Shown here piece by piece: positions 1-9,638 of a stretch of 64,000 bases of DNA. Position 1 is the stretch's first letter. Every line of letters begins with the position of its first letter. Source of the DNA: Wolbachia endosymbiont of Encarsia formosa (GTDB lineage Bacteria; Pseudomonadota; Alphaproteobacteria; Rickettsiales; Anaplasmataceae); NCBI RefSeq assembly GCF_039540065.1, contig NZ_CP154278.1, forward strand, positions 124,001-188,000. The letters run 5' to 3'. The translations under genes were made by a program, and so were the position numbers. The notes beneath the pieces were generated by a model, which saw only the letters and a program-made list of their open reading frames with translations, ran no database searches and had not been told where the DNA came from.

Positions 1-135
1 ACGTAGCTTCAAGTGGTAAAACAATAAATCTATGTAGAAATCGTCATCGCCAACATCTAAATGAAATTGTCTACCAACAAACGCAAAGCCTTCTCCTAGC
101 TCAAGTAAAAACTTCGGGAGTGTTAAATAAACCAT
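1..135 (-). pseudogene. DUF1016/YhcG-type nuclease fragment
   Basis: Read on the minus strand, this stretch encodes about 45 residues, including LELGEGFAFVGRQFHLDVG followed by DDDFYIDLLFYH. This is typical of the C-terminal PDDEXK nuclease-like domain of the DUF1016/YhcG family. A possible ATG lies at 133-135. Full-length family members carry a long N-terminal domain before this region, and it is absent here because IS-like debris lies immediately upstream. I therefore read it as the 5'-truncated remainder of a gene. The frame is open to the window edge, so its C-terminal end is not visible. Confidence 0.6.
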
Positions 136-222
136 ACGCGTCAAGTTAAGGAAATAAAGGTATGAAAGAGATAGAATAATAAGGTATAAGTTCTCCCAGA
201 TATACTTTTAGTGAGAGAACCA

Positions 223-435
223 ATGAATAAAATAACTTGCTTATCAAAAAAGCTCAAAGAATTTTTTAATGAAAAAGCAGATAAAATCTCAATTAGAACA
301 GGGTTCATAAAAAGAAAGAGAAAGCTAAAAGGTTCATCGTTTATAAAAGCCATGGTCTTGGGAAATATAGGGGTTGATAATTGTAGCATAGAAACAATGT
401 GTCAATTTAGATTTAGAAAAATATTAGAGCATTAA
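223..435 (+). pseudogene. IS4-type transposase N-terminal remnant
   Basis: Seventy residues from the ATG at 223 read like the start of an IS4-type transposase common in Wolbachia (KKLKEFFNEKADKIS, then GFIKRKRKLKGSSFIKAMVL and DNCSIETMCQ). The similarity stops after the MCQ triplet, and the frame closes with FRFRKILEH. None of the DDE catalytic core is present, and nothing transposase-like follows up to 545. It is a truncated, inactive remnant. No inverted repeats were found to bound it. Confidence 0.6.
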
Positions 436-545
436 ACTGTATTAAACAAGATTCTGATAGTTAGTTTTGACTACGTCGATTCTTCTGTAAGATTAAGTCT
501 TGTCTTTTACAACTGTGGGGGTATAATTTTGACAGGATACAAAGC

Positions 546-2066
546 TTAATGGAGAAAGTTACGAACATCAGTGAAAAACATGGCAATTTTATTCTCATTT
601 GCAGCTGCTATCACGTCTTGATCTTTCAATGAGCCACCTGGCTGAATTATAGCTGTAATCCCATGTTTTGTGCTTTCTACTATGCTATCTGGGAATGGGA
701 AAAATGCATCTGAAGCAAGCACCGCACCTTTGCACTCTTCACCTGCTTTTTTCACTGCAATGTTCACACTATCTATTCTGCTTGTTTGCCCTGCACCGAT
801 GCCAATAGCACAACCATCTTTTGCTATAACTATTGCGTTGGATTTCACATGTTTACATATTTTCCAGGCAAAAATAAGATCTTCCTTTTCTTTTTCTGTT
901 GTAGTACATTCTGTTACTCGTCTCATTTCTTCTGCTTTTATTGTATGGTTATTATTTTCTTGCACCAAAAACCCACCAACAACATTTTTAATTTGGTATT
1001 TCACATTTTGTTGAAAAGATTTATGAATAATCGCTCTTAAATTTTTCTTTCTTTGTAAAATTTTTAGTGCCTCATTGTTTACTGATGGTGCTATCACTAC
1101 TTCCAAAAATATCTCGTTTAATTTTTCTGCTAGCTTTAAATCTATCTCCCTATTTAAAGCGACTATTCCGCCGAAACTGCTTATTTCATCACACGATAGA
1201 GCCTTTTCATATGCCTCTAAAGCATTATCACCAATAGCAACGCCACATGGGTTATTGTGCTTTATTATCACTGCTGCAGGTTCTTCAAATTCAGAAATTA
1301 TGTTAAGTGCAGATTCTATATCTACTATATTATTATAACTCAGCTCTTTTCCATGTATTTTTTCCAACGGATATTTGGTAAATTGATTGCTATAAAATGC
1401 AGCTTTTTGATGAGGGTTTTCACCATACCTGAGCTCTTGTGCTTTATGTCCATATAGTGCAAAAAACTCTGGTAACTCATTATTTTTACTCTTGGATAAA
1501 AACCAACTGTGAATGCTAGAATCATAGTGTGCAGTGAGAGCAAACGCTTTAGTTGCCAAATGTTTTCTATATTCCAATGTTGTTTCATTGTTATTTTTTA
1601 TCATCTCAGCTTTTAGTGCTTCATAGTCTTGAGTGCTAGAAATGACTGAAGTAAAATGAAAATTTTTTGCTGCAGCTCTAATTAACGCCACTCCACCGAT
1701 ATCTATTTGTTCTATAATTTGCTCTTCATTTGAGCCGCTATTCATCGTCTCCCAAAATGGATATAGGTTAGTTATAAGCAGGTCTATTGGCTTAACACCT
1801 AGATTTTGCATTTCCGTTTTGTGCTTTTCTCTATTGCAAAGTATTCCTCCATGAATTTTAGGGTGTAAAGTTTTCACTCTACCACCTAGTATCTCTGGAA
1901 ATTGTGTGTAATCTGAGACCTCTTGTGTTTTTATTCCGGCATCAGATAGTGCTTTATAAGTATTTCCCGTTGAGAGAATTTCTGTTTGTTGCTGCATTAA
2001 AAACGATGCAAGATAAGTTATATTCGTTTTATCATATACCGATATTAAAGCTCTTTTGATTTTCAT
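546..2066 (-). CDS. purH: Bifunctional AICAR formyltransferase / IMP cyclohydrolase
   Basis: This bifunctional enzyme catalyses the last two steps of de novo purine synthesis: formylation of AICAR with 10-formyl-THF, then ring closure to IMP. The 506 residues match the family length. The N-terminal MGS-like cyclohydrolase domain (about 1-150) has GGRVKTLHPKIHGG at 61-74. The transformylase domain follows, with YGENPHQ at 214-220 and the catalytic Lys-His pair in IIKHNNPCG (K269, H270). The gene is the last of a minus-strand cluster rpmI-rplT-fmt-purH and lies 80 bases downstream of fmt. Both PurH and Fmt use 10-formyl-THF, so the pairing makes metabolic sense. The frame is intact. Confidence 0.96.
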   Translation of the reverse strand: MKIKRALISVYDKTNITYLASFLMQQQTEILSTGNTYKALSDAGIKTQEVSDYTQFPEILGGRVKTLHPKIHGGILCNREKHKTEMQNLGVKPIDLLITNLYPFWETMNSGSNEEQIIEQIDIGGVALIRAAAKNFHFTSVISSTQDYEALKAEMIKNNNETTLEYRKHLATKAFALTAHYDSSIHSWFLSKSKNNELPEFFALYGHKAQELRYGENPHQKAAFYSNQFTKYPLEKIHGKELSYNNIVDIESALNIISEFEEPAAVIIKHNNPCGVAIGDNALEAYEKALSCDEISSFGGIVALNREIDLKLAEKLNEIFLEVVIAPSVNNEALKILQRKKNLRAIIHKSFQQNVKYQIKNVVGGFLVQENNNHTIKAEEMRRVTECTTTEKEKEDLIFAWKICKHVKSNAIVIAKDGCAIGIGAGQTSRIDSVNIAVKKAGEECKGAVLASDAFFPFPDSIVESTKHGITAIIQPGGSLKDQDVIAAANENKIAMFFTDVRNFLH

Positions 2067-2146
2067 TTTTGTACAGAAAGTTTTTTAAGATTATATCTAA
2101 GAAAAGGAAATTTAGCTATTACATTTCTACACTAATTTAAAGCAGT

Positions 2147-3046
2147 CTATTCTATAAATTTTTTTACCATGCTTGATTTTAAGCCACGAATAAAATCTTC
2201 AATACTGCAAGGATTTCTCCCTTCCATTTGTACAACTTTAGGAATTAAAATGCCACCTTTTAAACTCATGTGCATGTTATCATTAATGATCTTACCTTGT
2301 TCTGAAGCGAGAGCTTCAAAGTCAGCATCAAGTATCCTGATACGTTTATTCTCTATCTTGATGAACGCTTTTGGGTAAAACGCTTTAACCTTTCTATAAG
2401 CAACCTCACAAGCATCACTTGCATAAATTTTATAATCTTCCACTTTGTCAGCGTAACATGCATCATTATCGTTCTGTTTTAAGGGAACCTGTTTTTCAAT
2501 TTCGTTTAGCACTTTCAGCAGTAAATCACTGCCTAGCTTAGATAATTTATCATGCAATGTCTTGTAATTATCGTTCTTTTCGATAAGAAATTTTTCCTGT
2601 TTTAAAATAGGGCCGGAATCTAATCCTTCATCCAATTGCATAATGCTAACCCCGGTTTCTTGATCTCCTGCTAAAATTGTGTGCTGTATCGGAGCTGCAC
2701 CACGCCACCTTGGTAGTAATGAAGGGTGAATATTAATACAACCATATTTGGGAATATTAAAAATTTCTCTTGGAAGTATCAATCCATACGCAGCAACAAC
2801 TGCAACGTCTGGTTTGAAATTTCTAAATTTTTCTTGCTCTGCCGAAGACTTTAGAGAGATAGGAGTACATACCTCTATGTTACTTTCTTCAGCGGTAACA
2901 TGTACTGGAGATTTCGTTGGCTTCTGTCCACGCCCTGAAGGTTTTGGAGCCTTAGTGTATACTGCTACCACTCCGCTCTTTGATTTCAGTAACAAGCTCA
3001 GAGAATTAACAGCAAATCCTGGTGATCCCATGAAAATAATTCTCAT
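2147..3046 (-). CDS. fmt: Methionyl-tRNA formyltransferase
   Basis: The enzyme formylates Met-tRNAfMet with 10-formyl-THF for translation initiation. The protein has 299 residues, close to the usual 310. The N-terminal Rossmann-like formyltransferase domain begins [12 protein letters not shown]. It carries the substrate-binding signature [15 protein letters not shown] around 105-119, with the catalytic Asn105 and His107. A smaller C-terminal OB-like tRNA-binding domain covers about 205-299. It starts 12 bases after the rplT stop codon, so it is probably co-transcribed with rpmI-rplT. In many bacteria fmt sits next to def, which is not here. Confidence 0.95.
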   Translation of the reverse strand: MRIIFMGSPGFAVNSLSLLLKSKSGVVAVYTKAPKPSGRGQKPTKSPVHVTAEESNIEVCTPISLKSSAEQEKFRNFKPDVAVVAAYGLILPREIFNIPKYGCINIHPSLLPRWRGAAPIQHTILAGDQETGVSIMQLDEGLDSGPILKQEKFLIEKNDNYKTLHDKLSKLGSDLLLKVLNEIEKQVPLKQNDNDACYADKVEDYKIYASDACEVAYRKVKAFYPKAFIKIENKRIRILDADFEALASEQGKIINDNMHMSLKGGILIPKVVQMEGRNPCSIEDFIRGLKSSMVKKFIE

Positions 3047-3058
3047 GGTGTTTTTGCT

Positions 3059-3424
3059 TTAAGAATTCTCCGCTAGTTTACCACTTACAGCTTCTACTAA
3101 TTTGGCAAAATCATCCTTATAATTAACGGCCATCTCAGCAAGAATTTTTCTATTTAAATCAATGCCGGCAAGTGTAAGACCATGCATAAACCTACCATAA
3201 GTAAGCCCATGCTCTCTTGCTGCTGCATTAATACGTATTATCCATAAGCTACGGAAATCACGTTTACGGGTTCTTCTGTCTCTGTAAGCATATTGCAGTG
3301 CTTTTTCAACTCTTTGTAATGCAATTCTATAACAGCTTTTTGCACGTCCTCTATAACCCTTTGCCAGTTTTAATATTTTTTTATGACGAGCGTGAGTAGT
3401 GACTCCACGTTTTACCCGAGCCAT
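3059..3424 (-). CDS. rplT: 50S ribosomal protein L20
   Basis: L20 binds 23S rRNA and is needed for early 50S assembly. The 121 residues match the family, with the basic N-terminal helix ([22 protein letters not shown]) and the conserved GRFMHGL segment near residues 82-88. It follows rpmI with a 20-base gap, the normal L35-L20 order. infC, which often precedes this pair, is not upstream here: an unrelated PAS-like gene is. Confidence 0.97.
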   Translation of the reverse strand: MARVKRGVTTHARHKKILKLAKGYRGRAKSCYRIALQRVEKALQYAYRDRRTRKRDFRSLWIIRINAAAREHGLTYGRFMHGLTLAGIDLNRKILAEMAVNYKDDFAKLVEAVSGKLAENS

Positions 3425-3444
3425 TTTATTTTACCTCCATTTTG

Positions 3445-3651
3445 TTAAATAACATAAGGCATATAAAGCTTAACTATACGCGAGTCAGATTTACCAAGAA
3501 TCGTTGTACCGCGCTGATTACGAATATTAGATTTACTTCTCTTTACCATGCCATGCCTTTTGCCTGACTGAGTAGAAATGACTTTACCCTTAGCTGTAAG
3601 GTGAAAGCGCTTTTTAACAGAAGATTTGGTTTTTAATTTTATTCTCTTCAT
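3445..3651 (-). CDS. rpmI: 50S ribosomal protein L35
   Basis: This small basic ribosomal protein of 68 residues begins [16 protein letters not shown] and contains the family's AKGKV and GKRHGM segments. It is the first gene of the minus-strand unit rpmI-rplT-fmt-purH. About 100 AT-rich bases separate it from the upstream gene, and a promoter probably lies there. Confidence 0.96.
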   Translation of the reverse strand: MKRIKLKTKSSVKKRFHLTAKGKVISTQSGKRHGMVKRSKSNIRNQRGTTILGKSDSRIVKLYMPYVI

Positions 3652-3749
3652 ATTCCAAATAAATTTACAAACACTACTATTGAGTTCTTTAATAGTAATT
3701 AAGCATTAGTATAAATAATTTTATTAAAGAATCAAGTTAAAATTGTATA

Positions 3750-4205
3750 TTAAAGGAGTTTAAAAGTAATTACGCCCAATATGTGTGTTATACCTTCTTT
3801 ATTCCCAAGTGGCAACAATACTTGCCTCATTTTAACACTTTCACTTTCTTCCTCTTCATTGATTGGGCATTTACTCTCTATTACAGTATCAAGTTTATCA
3901 ATGACTGCATCTATTTTATATAGTCGCAAAAATGGTGCATCAATTGCATGCTTATTATCAATGCGCGTCTTTTTCTCAAAACCATAGAATTCAACAGCCT
4001 TTTCTCCTGCATTTTCACAAATATAACCTTGATCCTTGACTTCAATGATAAAACAATGCTGCCATGACTCCATTATTTCTGCAGTGTCTATTTCGTGCCT
4101 TTCTGGCCAATCTCTGTCTGGTCCTTTTATTTCACTCCAATGTTGAGTAACTATATTCACTATTCTTCTTTCTTTGCGTGTATAATTTTCCATTCGAAAT
4201 TCCAC
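3750..4205 (-). CDS. PAS_5-like domain protein
   Basis: The 151-residue protein resembles the alphaproteobacterial PAS_5-type family. WPERHEIDTAEIMESW (about 33-48) looks like the conserved P-x-R-x-x-[IF]-D-P motif and is followed by a sensor-like stretch (CFIIEVKDQGYICENAG). The C-terminus MRQVLLPLGNKEGITHILG fits the family's final strand, where LPL is typical. No signal peptide, membrane segment or effector domain is seen, and the ligand is unknown. A second ATG at residue 5 (4193) is an equally good start. The family call rests on motif shape and is moderate. Confidence 0.6.
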   Translation of the reverse strand: MEFRMENYTRKERRIVNIVTQHWSEIKGPDRDWPERHEIDTAEIMESWQHCFIIEVKDQGYICENAGEKAVEFYGFEKKTRIDNKHAIDAPFLRLYKIDAVIDKLDTVIESKCPINEEEESESVKMRQVLLPLGNKEGITHILGVITFKLL

Positions 4206-4404
4206 ATATAAAACACAGATATGAGGTAAATTTATCGTGAATGTATTGATTTTTTCTTACTAAAGGATGTAGATTATTGAAAATTCTCATCCTGTTTACA
4301 CAACAGGTAATGATAAATTAAGTATAATAATTAGAGCATAAAAATTATTAAATGAGGAAACTGTAAAAAAATAATAAAAAAATTCTATTTTTGCAATATT
4401 TTGG

Positions 4405-5165
4405 CTAACGAATAGAATTAGTTCCACTTTCTAAAGTTATTGCACTTAATAAATAACTAGATGGAGTTTCTTCCTTAGCACTACTATGGCTTTTATTTTT
4501 TATATTATAAAACCAACATTTAAATGGTACAGCTGCTGCGATAGCTGCTACCAAAGCTACTGTTACTGCTAACATACCTACTGTGAACACTATATTATTT
4601 TTCTCGTTTGAAGGTGTTTCCAATAATTTAAACTCTCTCAAGTTTGTATCATGAATCATAGGATTACCCAAAATATTCGTTGTATTTTGAACACTTTATA
4701 TATTTCGCATTGTAATTCCATTGCTAGCGTTTGATTTTTTCATTTCTTCCATTACTTGTTTTAAGTTTGGTAGTTCTGCTGTTGTATTTTCAATATCACC
4801 AGCTTCCAGCTTTTGCAAGTTCTCATTACTCAAAAACTCTTTGAGATACTTTTCATAAAACTCTTTGGCATTATATCTTTTATAACTTCGTATTTTCCCA
4901 CTCTTGAGATCAGAAACAATATCATCAATCATCATTTTGGATTTTCTGCATGCACTATTTCTCCTTCAGCAACAAGAATACGATAAGATGTATCGTCAAG
5001 CATACATACATACTTAAGTTTTAAATCACCTCCTCCCAATAGAAAATATATTGTTCTGTTTTGTTCTACATCTCGCAATTCTGATTCAATACTAATCCAT
5101 CTATTCCTTTTTTCCTTATTGATTGATCTTTTTTTTCCTACAGTATTTTTAAATCTTCTTGACAT
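4405..5165 (-). pseudogene. Broken paralogue of the adjacent tail-anchored membrane protein
   Basis: Three short minus-strand frames (5165-4932, 4935-4696, 4671-4405) line up in order with the intact 318-residue protein at 5455-6411. Frame 1 (MSRRFKNTVGKKRSINKEKR) matches its N-terminus. Frame 2 (IDDIVSDLKSGKIRSYKRYN, later SNASNGIT) matches IDGIILGLKSGEIEKGKEYN and SNASYGIT. Frame 3 carries the transmembrane helix and a tail with SSYLLSAITLESG, resembling IEYLLSNATSVA. A frameshift joins frames 1 and 2, and an in-frame TAA at 4696-4698 separates 2 and 3. The acidic middle segment is largely missing. I read this as a decayed duplicate, although the pieces could still be translated as short proteins. 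Confidence 0.65.
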
Positions 5166-5315
5166 ATATAACCCCCAAGCTGACCAATATTTCCTTATGT
5201 ATAAAAGATAAATTATTTAAGTCCACATCTTTTCACTAAGATTTTTATATTTTTATTATACTAAATAATACATATATTAATATCTGAATTTCTCATTGCA
5301 ATTTATTATACCTTA

Positions 5316-5399
5316 GTAAAAACGATATAAAATTAGAGAAAGAGTTATAAAATTTTTTGTAAGACAGGAAAATTTCTTCTCCTTTGGTTCCAGAGCATA
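5316..5399 (+). pseudogene. Duplicated 5' end of alaS
   Basis: The bases from GTAAAAACGAT (5316) to CCAGAGCAT (about 5398) align, with small deletions, to 6619-6721. That stretch is the leader and first roughly 30 codons of alaS. Matching pieces include AAATTAGAGAAAGA, TATAAAATTTTTT and TTTCTTCTCCTTTG. The AT-rich sequence before it (about 5255-5300) also matches the region upstream of alaS at 6530-6570. The start codon and frame are destroyed. It marks the far end of the segment that was duplicated together with the neighbouring membrane-protein gene. Confidence 0.75.
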
Positions 5400-5420
5400 T
5401 AAGTGCTGTAAGAGCTAAGT

Positions 5421-5442
5421 TGATGGCACTGTTGTGCCATCA
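5421..5442. repeat. Perfect hairpin after the membrane-protein gene
   Basis: TGATGGCAC and GTGCCATCA form a perfect 9-base-pair stem around the loop TGTT, and T5420 with A5443 adds a tenth pair. An outer pair, CCAGAG at 5390 and CTCTGG at 5445, could extend the structure. It lies 12 bases past the stop of the minus-strand gene at 5455 and could act as its terminator. No T-run follows on either strand, so termination is only an inference. Confidence 0.55.
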
Positions 5443-5454
5443 AACTCTGGAATC

Positions 5455-6411
5455 TTACTCGACACTAATCTGAGAAGATAGATGTGCTACCGATGTAGCA
5501 TTGCTGAGCAAATATTCTATTTCTGATGTAGATCCGGAATGCTCAAATTGAGCTTGTTCAGGAAGGTTTTTCATCGCTTTTTCAACATCGTAGCTACCTT
5601 CCCTATTTTTTCTATGCCATACAAAGTATCCTAATCCTGCAAAAGCTACTGCTAGCACTCCACCCAATATACCACCAGCAATCCCTGCTATTCCTATATA
5701 CTGTCCTCCATTTATTTCGGGTAATTTAGGCCCTTCCACATCTGTGCTATTAAATATAGAATGATCTAACACTTCTTGTGAATTACTATCAAAACGGGAA
5801 ACACTACTTATATCTTCAGGAGTAATTCCATAACTAGCATTTGATTCTTCTATTTCATTTATTACGTCATTAATCTCTTTAGTAGTTACTTTGCTTGATG
5901 CAAAATCGAATTCTTGTTTTGTTAAAGAAGCTGATTCGATAGTTACATCTTCCTGCATCTGATAATCAATTTCTTCAGTAGTAGATTCTCTCAATTGGCT
6001 ATTTTCATCAGTTCTTTCTTTTAGCTTTTTTGAACTATCCTTACCCAATTCATCTACAAGGTTTTTTAGATATATTTTCTTAAATTCTCTATAATTATAT
6101 TCTTTACCTTTTTCTATTTCTCCACTCTTAAGACCTAAAATAATTCCATCTATTGTCGATTCACGAATTGCTTGAGGAATGTCTATTGAATTTACTATTC
6201 CTGTAACCAAGCCTATCTCAGCTGCTCTAGAAGATATAGAGAGGTCTTTTACTGTTAAATTCTCTACTTTAATTAAAAATTCTACTCTTCTGTTTTGTTT
6301 TATACTTTCCAAGTCAGATACAATTCTAATTGTTGGACCATCCATCTCCTGCTTATTTGTTGTTTCCCTCTTTCGTATGCTATTCTTAGTGTTTTGGAAT
6401 TTTTTTGGCAT
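5455..6411 (-). CDS. Tail-anchored membrane protein of unknown function
   Basis: I do not recognise a family for this 318-residue protein. It has a basic N-terminus (MPKKFQNTKNSIRKRE) with no signal peptide, a globular part to about 140, and an acidic Ser/Thr/Glu-rich linker to about 230. A single Gly/Ala-rich transmembrane helix follows at about 236-262 (GIAGIAGGILGGVLAVAFAG), stopped by WHRKNR, and a tail of about 50 residues completes it. This looks like a C-terminally anchored protein with the bulk on one side of the membrane. A broken paralogue lies immediately downstream at 4405-5165. It is divergent from alaS, with about 215 AT-rich bases between them. Confidence 0.75.
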   Translation of the reverse strand: MPKKFQNTKNSIRKRETTNKQEMDGPTIRIVSDLESIKQNRRVEFLIKVENLTVKDLSISSRAAEIGLVTGIVNSIDIPQAIRESTIDGIILGLKSGEIEKGKEYNYREFKKIYLKNLVDELGKDSSKKLKERTDENSQLRESTTEEIDYQMQEDVTIESASLTKQEFDFASSKVTTKEINDVINEIEESNASYGITPEDISSVSRFDSNSQEVLDHSIFNSTDVEGPKLPEINGGQYIGIAGIAGGILGGVLAVAFAGLGYFVWHRKNREGSYDVEKAMKNLPEQAQFEHSGSTSEIEYLLSNATSVAHLSSQISVE

Positions 6412-6629
6412 TTCACACTCCTTAAATTAATTAACAAAAATATTATTTGAATTAACAAATACTTCTCTATGTTAGTGGATAAAATATTTAAACCTATATC
6501 TTTTTATTAAAATTTTTATGTAAAAGTTACTTTTATTATACTAAGTAATATATATATTAATATTTAGATTGATAAATTGATTTTACTTCTGTTACAACTT
6601 ATTATGCATAGGTAACTTCAGTAAAAACG

Positions 6630-9269
6630 ATGAAGCTAAACGAAATTAGAGAAAGATTTATAAAATTTTTTATAAGTAATGGCCACGAACAGGTTTCTTC
6701 TTCTCCTTTGATTCCAGAACATGACCCAACACTCATGTTTACAAATGCTGGTATGGTGCAGTTTAAAAATATTTTTACTGGTGCTCAAAAAACTGAAATG
6801 AAACGTGCTGTCTCAAGTCAAAAGTGCCTAAGAGCAGGCGGTAAACACAACGATCTTGAAAATGTTGGCTATACAACTCGGCATCACACATTTTTTGAAA
6901 TGCTCGGAAATTTTAGCTTTGGTGATTACTTTAAGGAAAATGCGATAGAATTTGCGTGGAAATTTATCACTAAGGAGTTATCTCTTGATAAAAACAGAAT
7001 ATCCATAACTGTCTACCATACTGATGATGAGGCGTACGAGATTTGGCGTAAGATAAGTGGCTTTTCAAGTGATAAAATCATAAGAATTGCAACGGATGAT
7101 AACTTTTGGAGTATGGGAAGCACTGGTCCATGCGGTCCATGTTCTGAAATTTTTTATGACCATGGGAGTCCTAATTTACAAGACGACGATAGAATTGTTG
7201 AAATCTGGAATCTGGTATTCATGGAATTTAATAAAGATGAAGAAGGTAATTTACAAAAATTACAAAAAAAATGCATCGATACTGGAATGGGTCTTGAGAG
7301 AATAGCTACTGTCATGCAAAATGTCCATGATAACTATGATATTGATCTATTTTCTGCTCTGATCAATAAATCTCAAGAGTACTGTGGAAGAACGGAAAAT
7401 AAAATAGCGCATAAGATCGTAGCAGATCATCTTCGCGCGGCTGCATTTCTCATTGCAGAAGGAGTGCTTCCTGGAAATGATGGCAGGAATTACGTATTAC
7501 GCAGATTAATTAGGAGAGCAGCACGTTATATCCACCTACTTGGATATAATGATTCTTTATTGCATCTTGTTTTTCCTGCACTCATAGATGGCACAAATTT
7601 GGCTTATATGGGAGATGTTTATCCAGAGCTAATCAGAGCTAAAAGCTTAATAGAAAAGACGTTAAAATCAGAGGAAGAAAACTTTAAAGACACTTTAATG
7701 AAAGGCATTAATCTCTTGGACAAATTTACTGCAGATTTAAAATCAGGTGACACTCTATCTGGAGAATCAGCATTCAAACTATATGACACTTATGGATTTC
7801 CTTTGGATATCACACTTGATATTTTGAAAGAAAGGAAAATAAATTTTGACCAAAAAGGTTTTGATAATGCAATGAAAGAGCAAAAAGAAAGAGCACGTGC
7901 TAATTGGACTGGATCTGGTGAAAAGTCTGTTGAACAAGTATGGTTTAATTTAATCGATCAGTTTGGCAAAACGGAATTTGTTGGTTATGAACGTGATGAA
8001 GTAAAGGATGCAACAGTACTCGCAATAATTTCCTCTAAAAATGAATTAATTGATTCTGCAAAAGAAGGAGAAAAGATAACTATTATACTTGATAAAACAC
8101 CTTTTTATGGAGAGTCAGGTGGACAAGTGGGAGATATTGGAAAGTTCCTTCTTGTCATCCCAGTACTTGATACTGGGATCCAGATTCCAGCGTCACGCGC
8201 TGGAATGATACCAGATTTAGGCGTAATCATAGTGGAAAATACCAACAAGATTAATGACCTATATTTACACAGATGTATAGTGGAGTCTGGTTCAGTTCGT
8301 AAAGGTGATACAGTTACAGCTAGTATTAACAAAAAAAGAAGACAAGACTTAAGCAGAAATCATTCAGCTACACATCTTCTACACTTTGCACTCAGAAAAA
8401 TCTTAGGTGATCACGTTACTCAAAAAGGTTCTCTAGTCGCACCAAATAGACTAAGATTTGACTTTAGTCACAATAAGCCAGTCACTGAGGATCAGCTGTC
8501 TTCAGTAGAAGATATAGTAAACTCTCTAATCAGAGAAAACCTTTCTAGGTCTACAAAAGTTCAAGGTATGGATCAGGCAATAGACGAAGGAGCGATGGCC
8601 TTATTTGATGAAAAATATGGTGATAAGGTTAGGGTTATAAAAATTGGAGACTCAAAAGAATTATGTGGCGGTACACACGTGGAACGTACTGGAGAAATTG
8701 GTTTGTTTAAGATAGCATCAGAATGTTCCGTTGCATCTGGAGTAAGAAGGATCGAAGCTTTAACCGGTCAAGAAGCAATTAATTATGTACGCAATAACGA
8801 AATTAGCTTAAAAAAAGTTGCAGAATGCGTAAAAGCACCAGCAAATGAAATAATAAGTCGACTCAGTATTTTAAGCCAAGAGCGCAAAGAATTTGAAACC
8901 AAAATAAAAAATCTTTATAAAAAGATTATCAGTGTAGAAAATATAAAAAGTACTGAAATAAATGGAATAAATTTCGTAAGCCACACTTTTACTGACGTTC
9001 CAGGAAGTATCATAAGGGAATTTGCTCTACAGCAACAAAAACCGAAAACTGTAATAGCCTTCATGGTAACAGAAAAGGATAAAACAGTTTTGATTGTCAA
9101 AGTAAGTAAAGATTTAACTAATAAGATCAATGCAAAAGAGCTAGTATCTACTGTAACCAGAAGGGATTGCAGTGGAAATACCGAACTTGCCCAAACAGGC
9201 TGTGATAACAATAAAATAGATGATGCCATTACAGCAATCCATAGCAAAATAACAGCTTGCAAAAACTAA
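6630..9269 (+). CDS. alaS: Alanyl-tRNA synthetase with an in-frame palindrome insert
   Basis: This class II synthetase charges tRNA-Ala. The 879 residues cover the catalytic core, the tRNA-recognition region, the editing domain with its zinc-binding HSATHLLH (about 578-585) and CGGTH (about 679-683), and a C-terminal domain. After [11 protein letters not shown] the reading frame runs through about 25 extra residues (around 507-531, [20 protein letters not shown] and neighbours). These are encoded by a dispersed palindromic repeat, after which the normal editing-domain sequence resumes ([13 protein letters not shown]). The insert keeps the frame and contains no stop, so the enzyme is probably functional and tolerates a surface loop there. 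The 5' end has a decayed copy at 5316-5399. Confidence 0.95.
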   Translation: MKLNEIRERFIKFFISNGHEQVSSSPLIPEHDPTLMFTNAGMVQFKNIFTGAQKTEMKRAVSSQKCLRAGGKHNDLENVGYTTRHHTFFEMLGNFSFGDYFKENAIEFAWKFITKELSLDKNRISITVYHTDDEAYEIWRKISGFSSDKIIRIATDDNFWSMGSTGPCGPCSEIFYDHGSPNLQDDDRIVEIWNLVFMEFNKDEEGNLQKLQKKCIDTGMGLERIATVMQNVHDNYDIDLFSALINKSQEYCGRTENKIAHKIVADHLRAAAFLIAEGVLPGNDGRNYVLRRLIRRAARYIHLLGYNDSLLHLVFPALIDGTNLAYMGDVYPELIRAKSLIEKTLKSEEENFKDTLMKGINLLDKFTADLKSGDTLSGESAFKLYDTYGFPLDITLDILKERKINFDQKGFDNAMKEQKERARANWTGSGEKSVEQVWFNLIDQFGKTEFVGYERDEVKDATVLAIISSKNELIDSAKEGEKITIILDKTPFYGESGGQVGDIGKFLLVIPVLDTGIQIPASRAGMIPDLGVIIVENTNKINDLYLHRCIVESGSVRKGDTVTASINKKRRQDLSRNHSATHLLHFALRKILGDHVTQKGSLVAPNRLRFDFSHNKPVTEDQLSSVEDIVNSLIRENLSRSTKVQGMDQAIDEGAMALFDEKYGDKVRVIKIGDSKELCGGTHVERTGEIGLFKIASECSVASGVRRIEALTGQEAINYVRNNEISLKKVAECVKAPANEIISRLSILSQERKEFETKIKNLYKKIISVENIKSTEINGINFVSHTFTDVPGSIIREFALQQQKPKTVIAFMVTEKDKTVLIVKVSKDLTNKINAKELVSTVTRRDCSGNTELAQTGCDNNKIDDAITAIHSKITACKN
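8151..8212. repeat. Wolbachia palindromic element inside alaS
   Basis: Two hairpins stand side by side. ATCCCAGTA and TACTGGGAT pair around CTTGA (8157-8179), and TTCCAGCG and CGCTGGAA pair around TCACG (8185-8205). The same two modules recur at 18839-18918 in the spacer downstream of pyrB, in the opposite orientation and separated by 34 bases. This marks them as a mobile or dispersed element. The copy here adds a whole number of codons to alaS. It resembles the protein-coding palindromic elements known in Rickettsia and reported in Wolbachia. Confidence 0.85.
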
Positions 9270-9387
9270 TACACCCTACTACCTCGATATCTTTTAACCG
9301 TAAACGGAATCGTCAAGGTATTATGCAAATAGGGGTAGAGAAGACTTAACTGTCAAATGAGCATATCAGGTAATAAGAACTAGATTA

Positions 9388-9410
9388 CAGCTCCATGCAC
9401 TGGAATGATA
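9388..9410. repeat. Degenerate palindromic-element half
   Basis: CTCCATGCACTGGAATGAT retains only the right arm (CTGGAATGA) of the TTCCAGCG hairpin module seen at 8185 and 18896. The left arm is eroded. It lies in the 211-base spacer between alaS and tRNA-Asn, in which I see no gene. Confidence 0.4.
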
Positions 9411-9480
9411 TCTAGGTCTAAAGTCTACATAAAAATCGTTTACAATCGGCGTTCAATGTGATAAGTTGAAAGCAGTTTAT

Positions 9481-9552
9481 TCCTCGGTAGCTCAGTGGTA
9501 GAGCAGTTGGCTGTTAACCAATTGGTCGCTGGTTCGAATCCGGCCCGGGGAG
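9481..9552 (+). tRNA. tRNA-Asn (GTT)
   Basis: The sequence folds as a full cloverleaf. The acceptor arms are TCCTCGG and CCGGGGA, with G as the discriminator base. The D arm is GCTC/GAGC. The anticodon stem GTTGG/CCAAT holds the loop CTGTTAA, giving anticodon GTT for asparagine. The variable loop has five bases, and the T arm is GCTGG-TTCGAAT-CCGGC. CCA is not encoded. Confidence 0.97.
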
Positions 9553-9638
9553 CACTATTTTATACAATCTGTACATTTCACTTTTAGCCCAAAATTCACT
9601 ACCTTTTTTTGTCTCTTAAACAGACAAAACGTGTGAAG

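Noticed and set aside
670-1014. Long plus-strand frames opposite purH, and similar ones opposite sdhA, alaS, ftsZ and lon
   Set aside because: They are antisense shadows of well-conserved genes and do not resemble any protein family.
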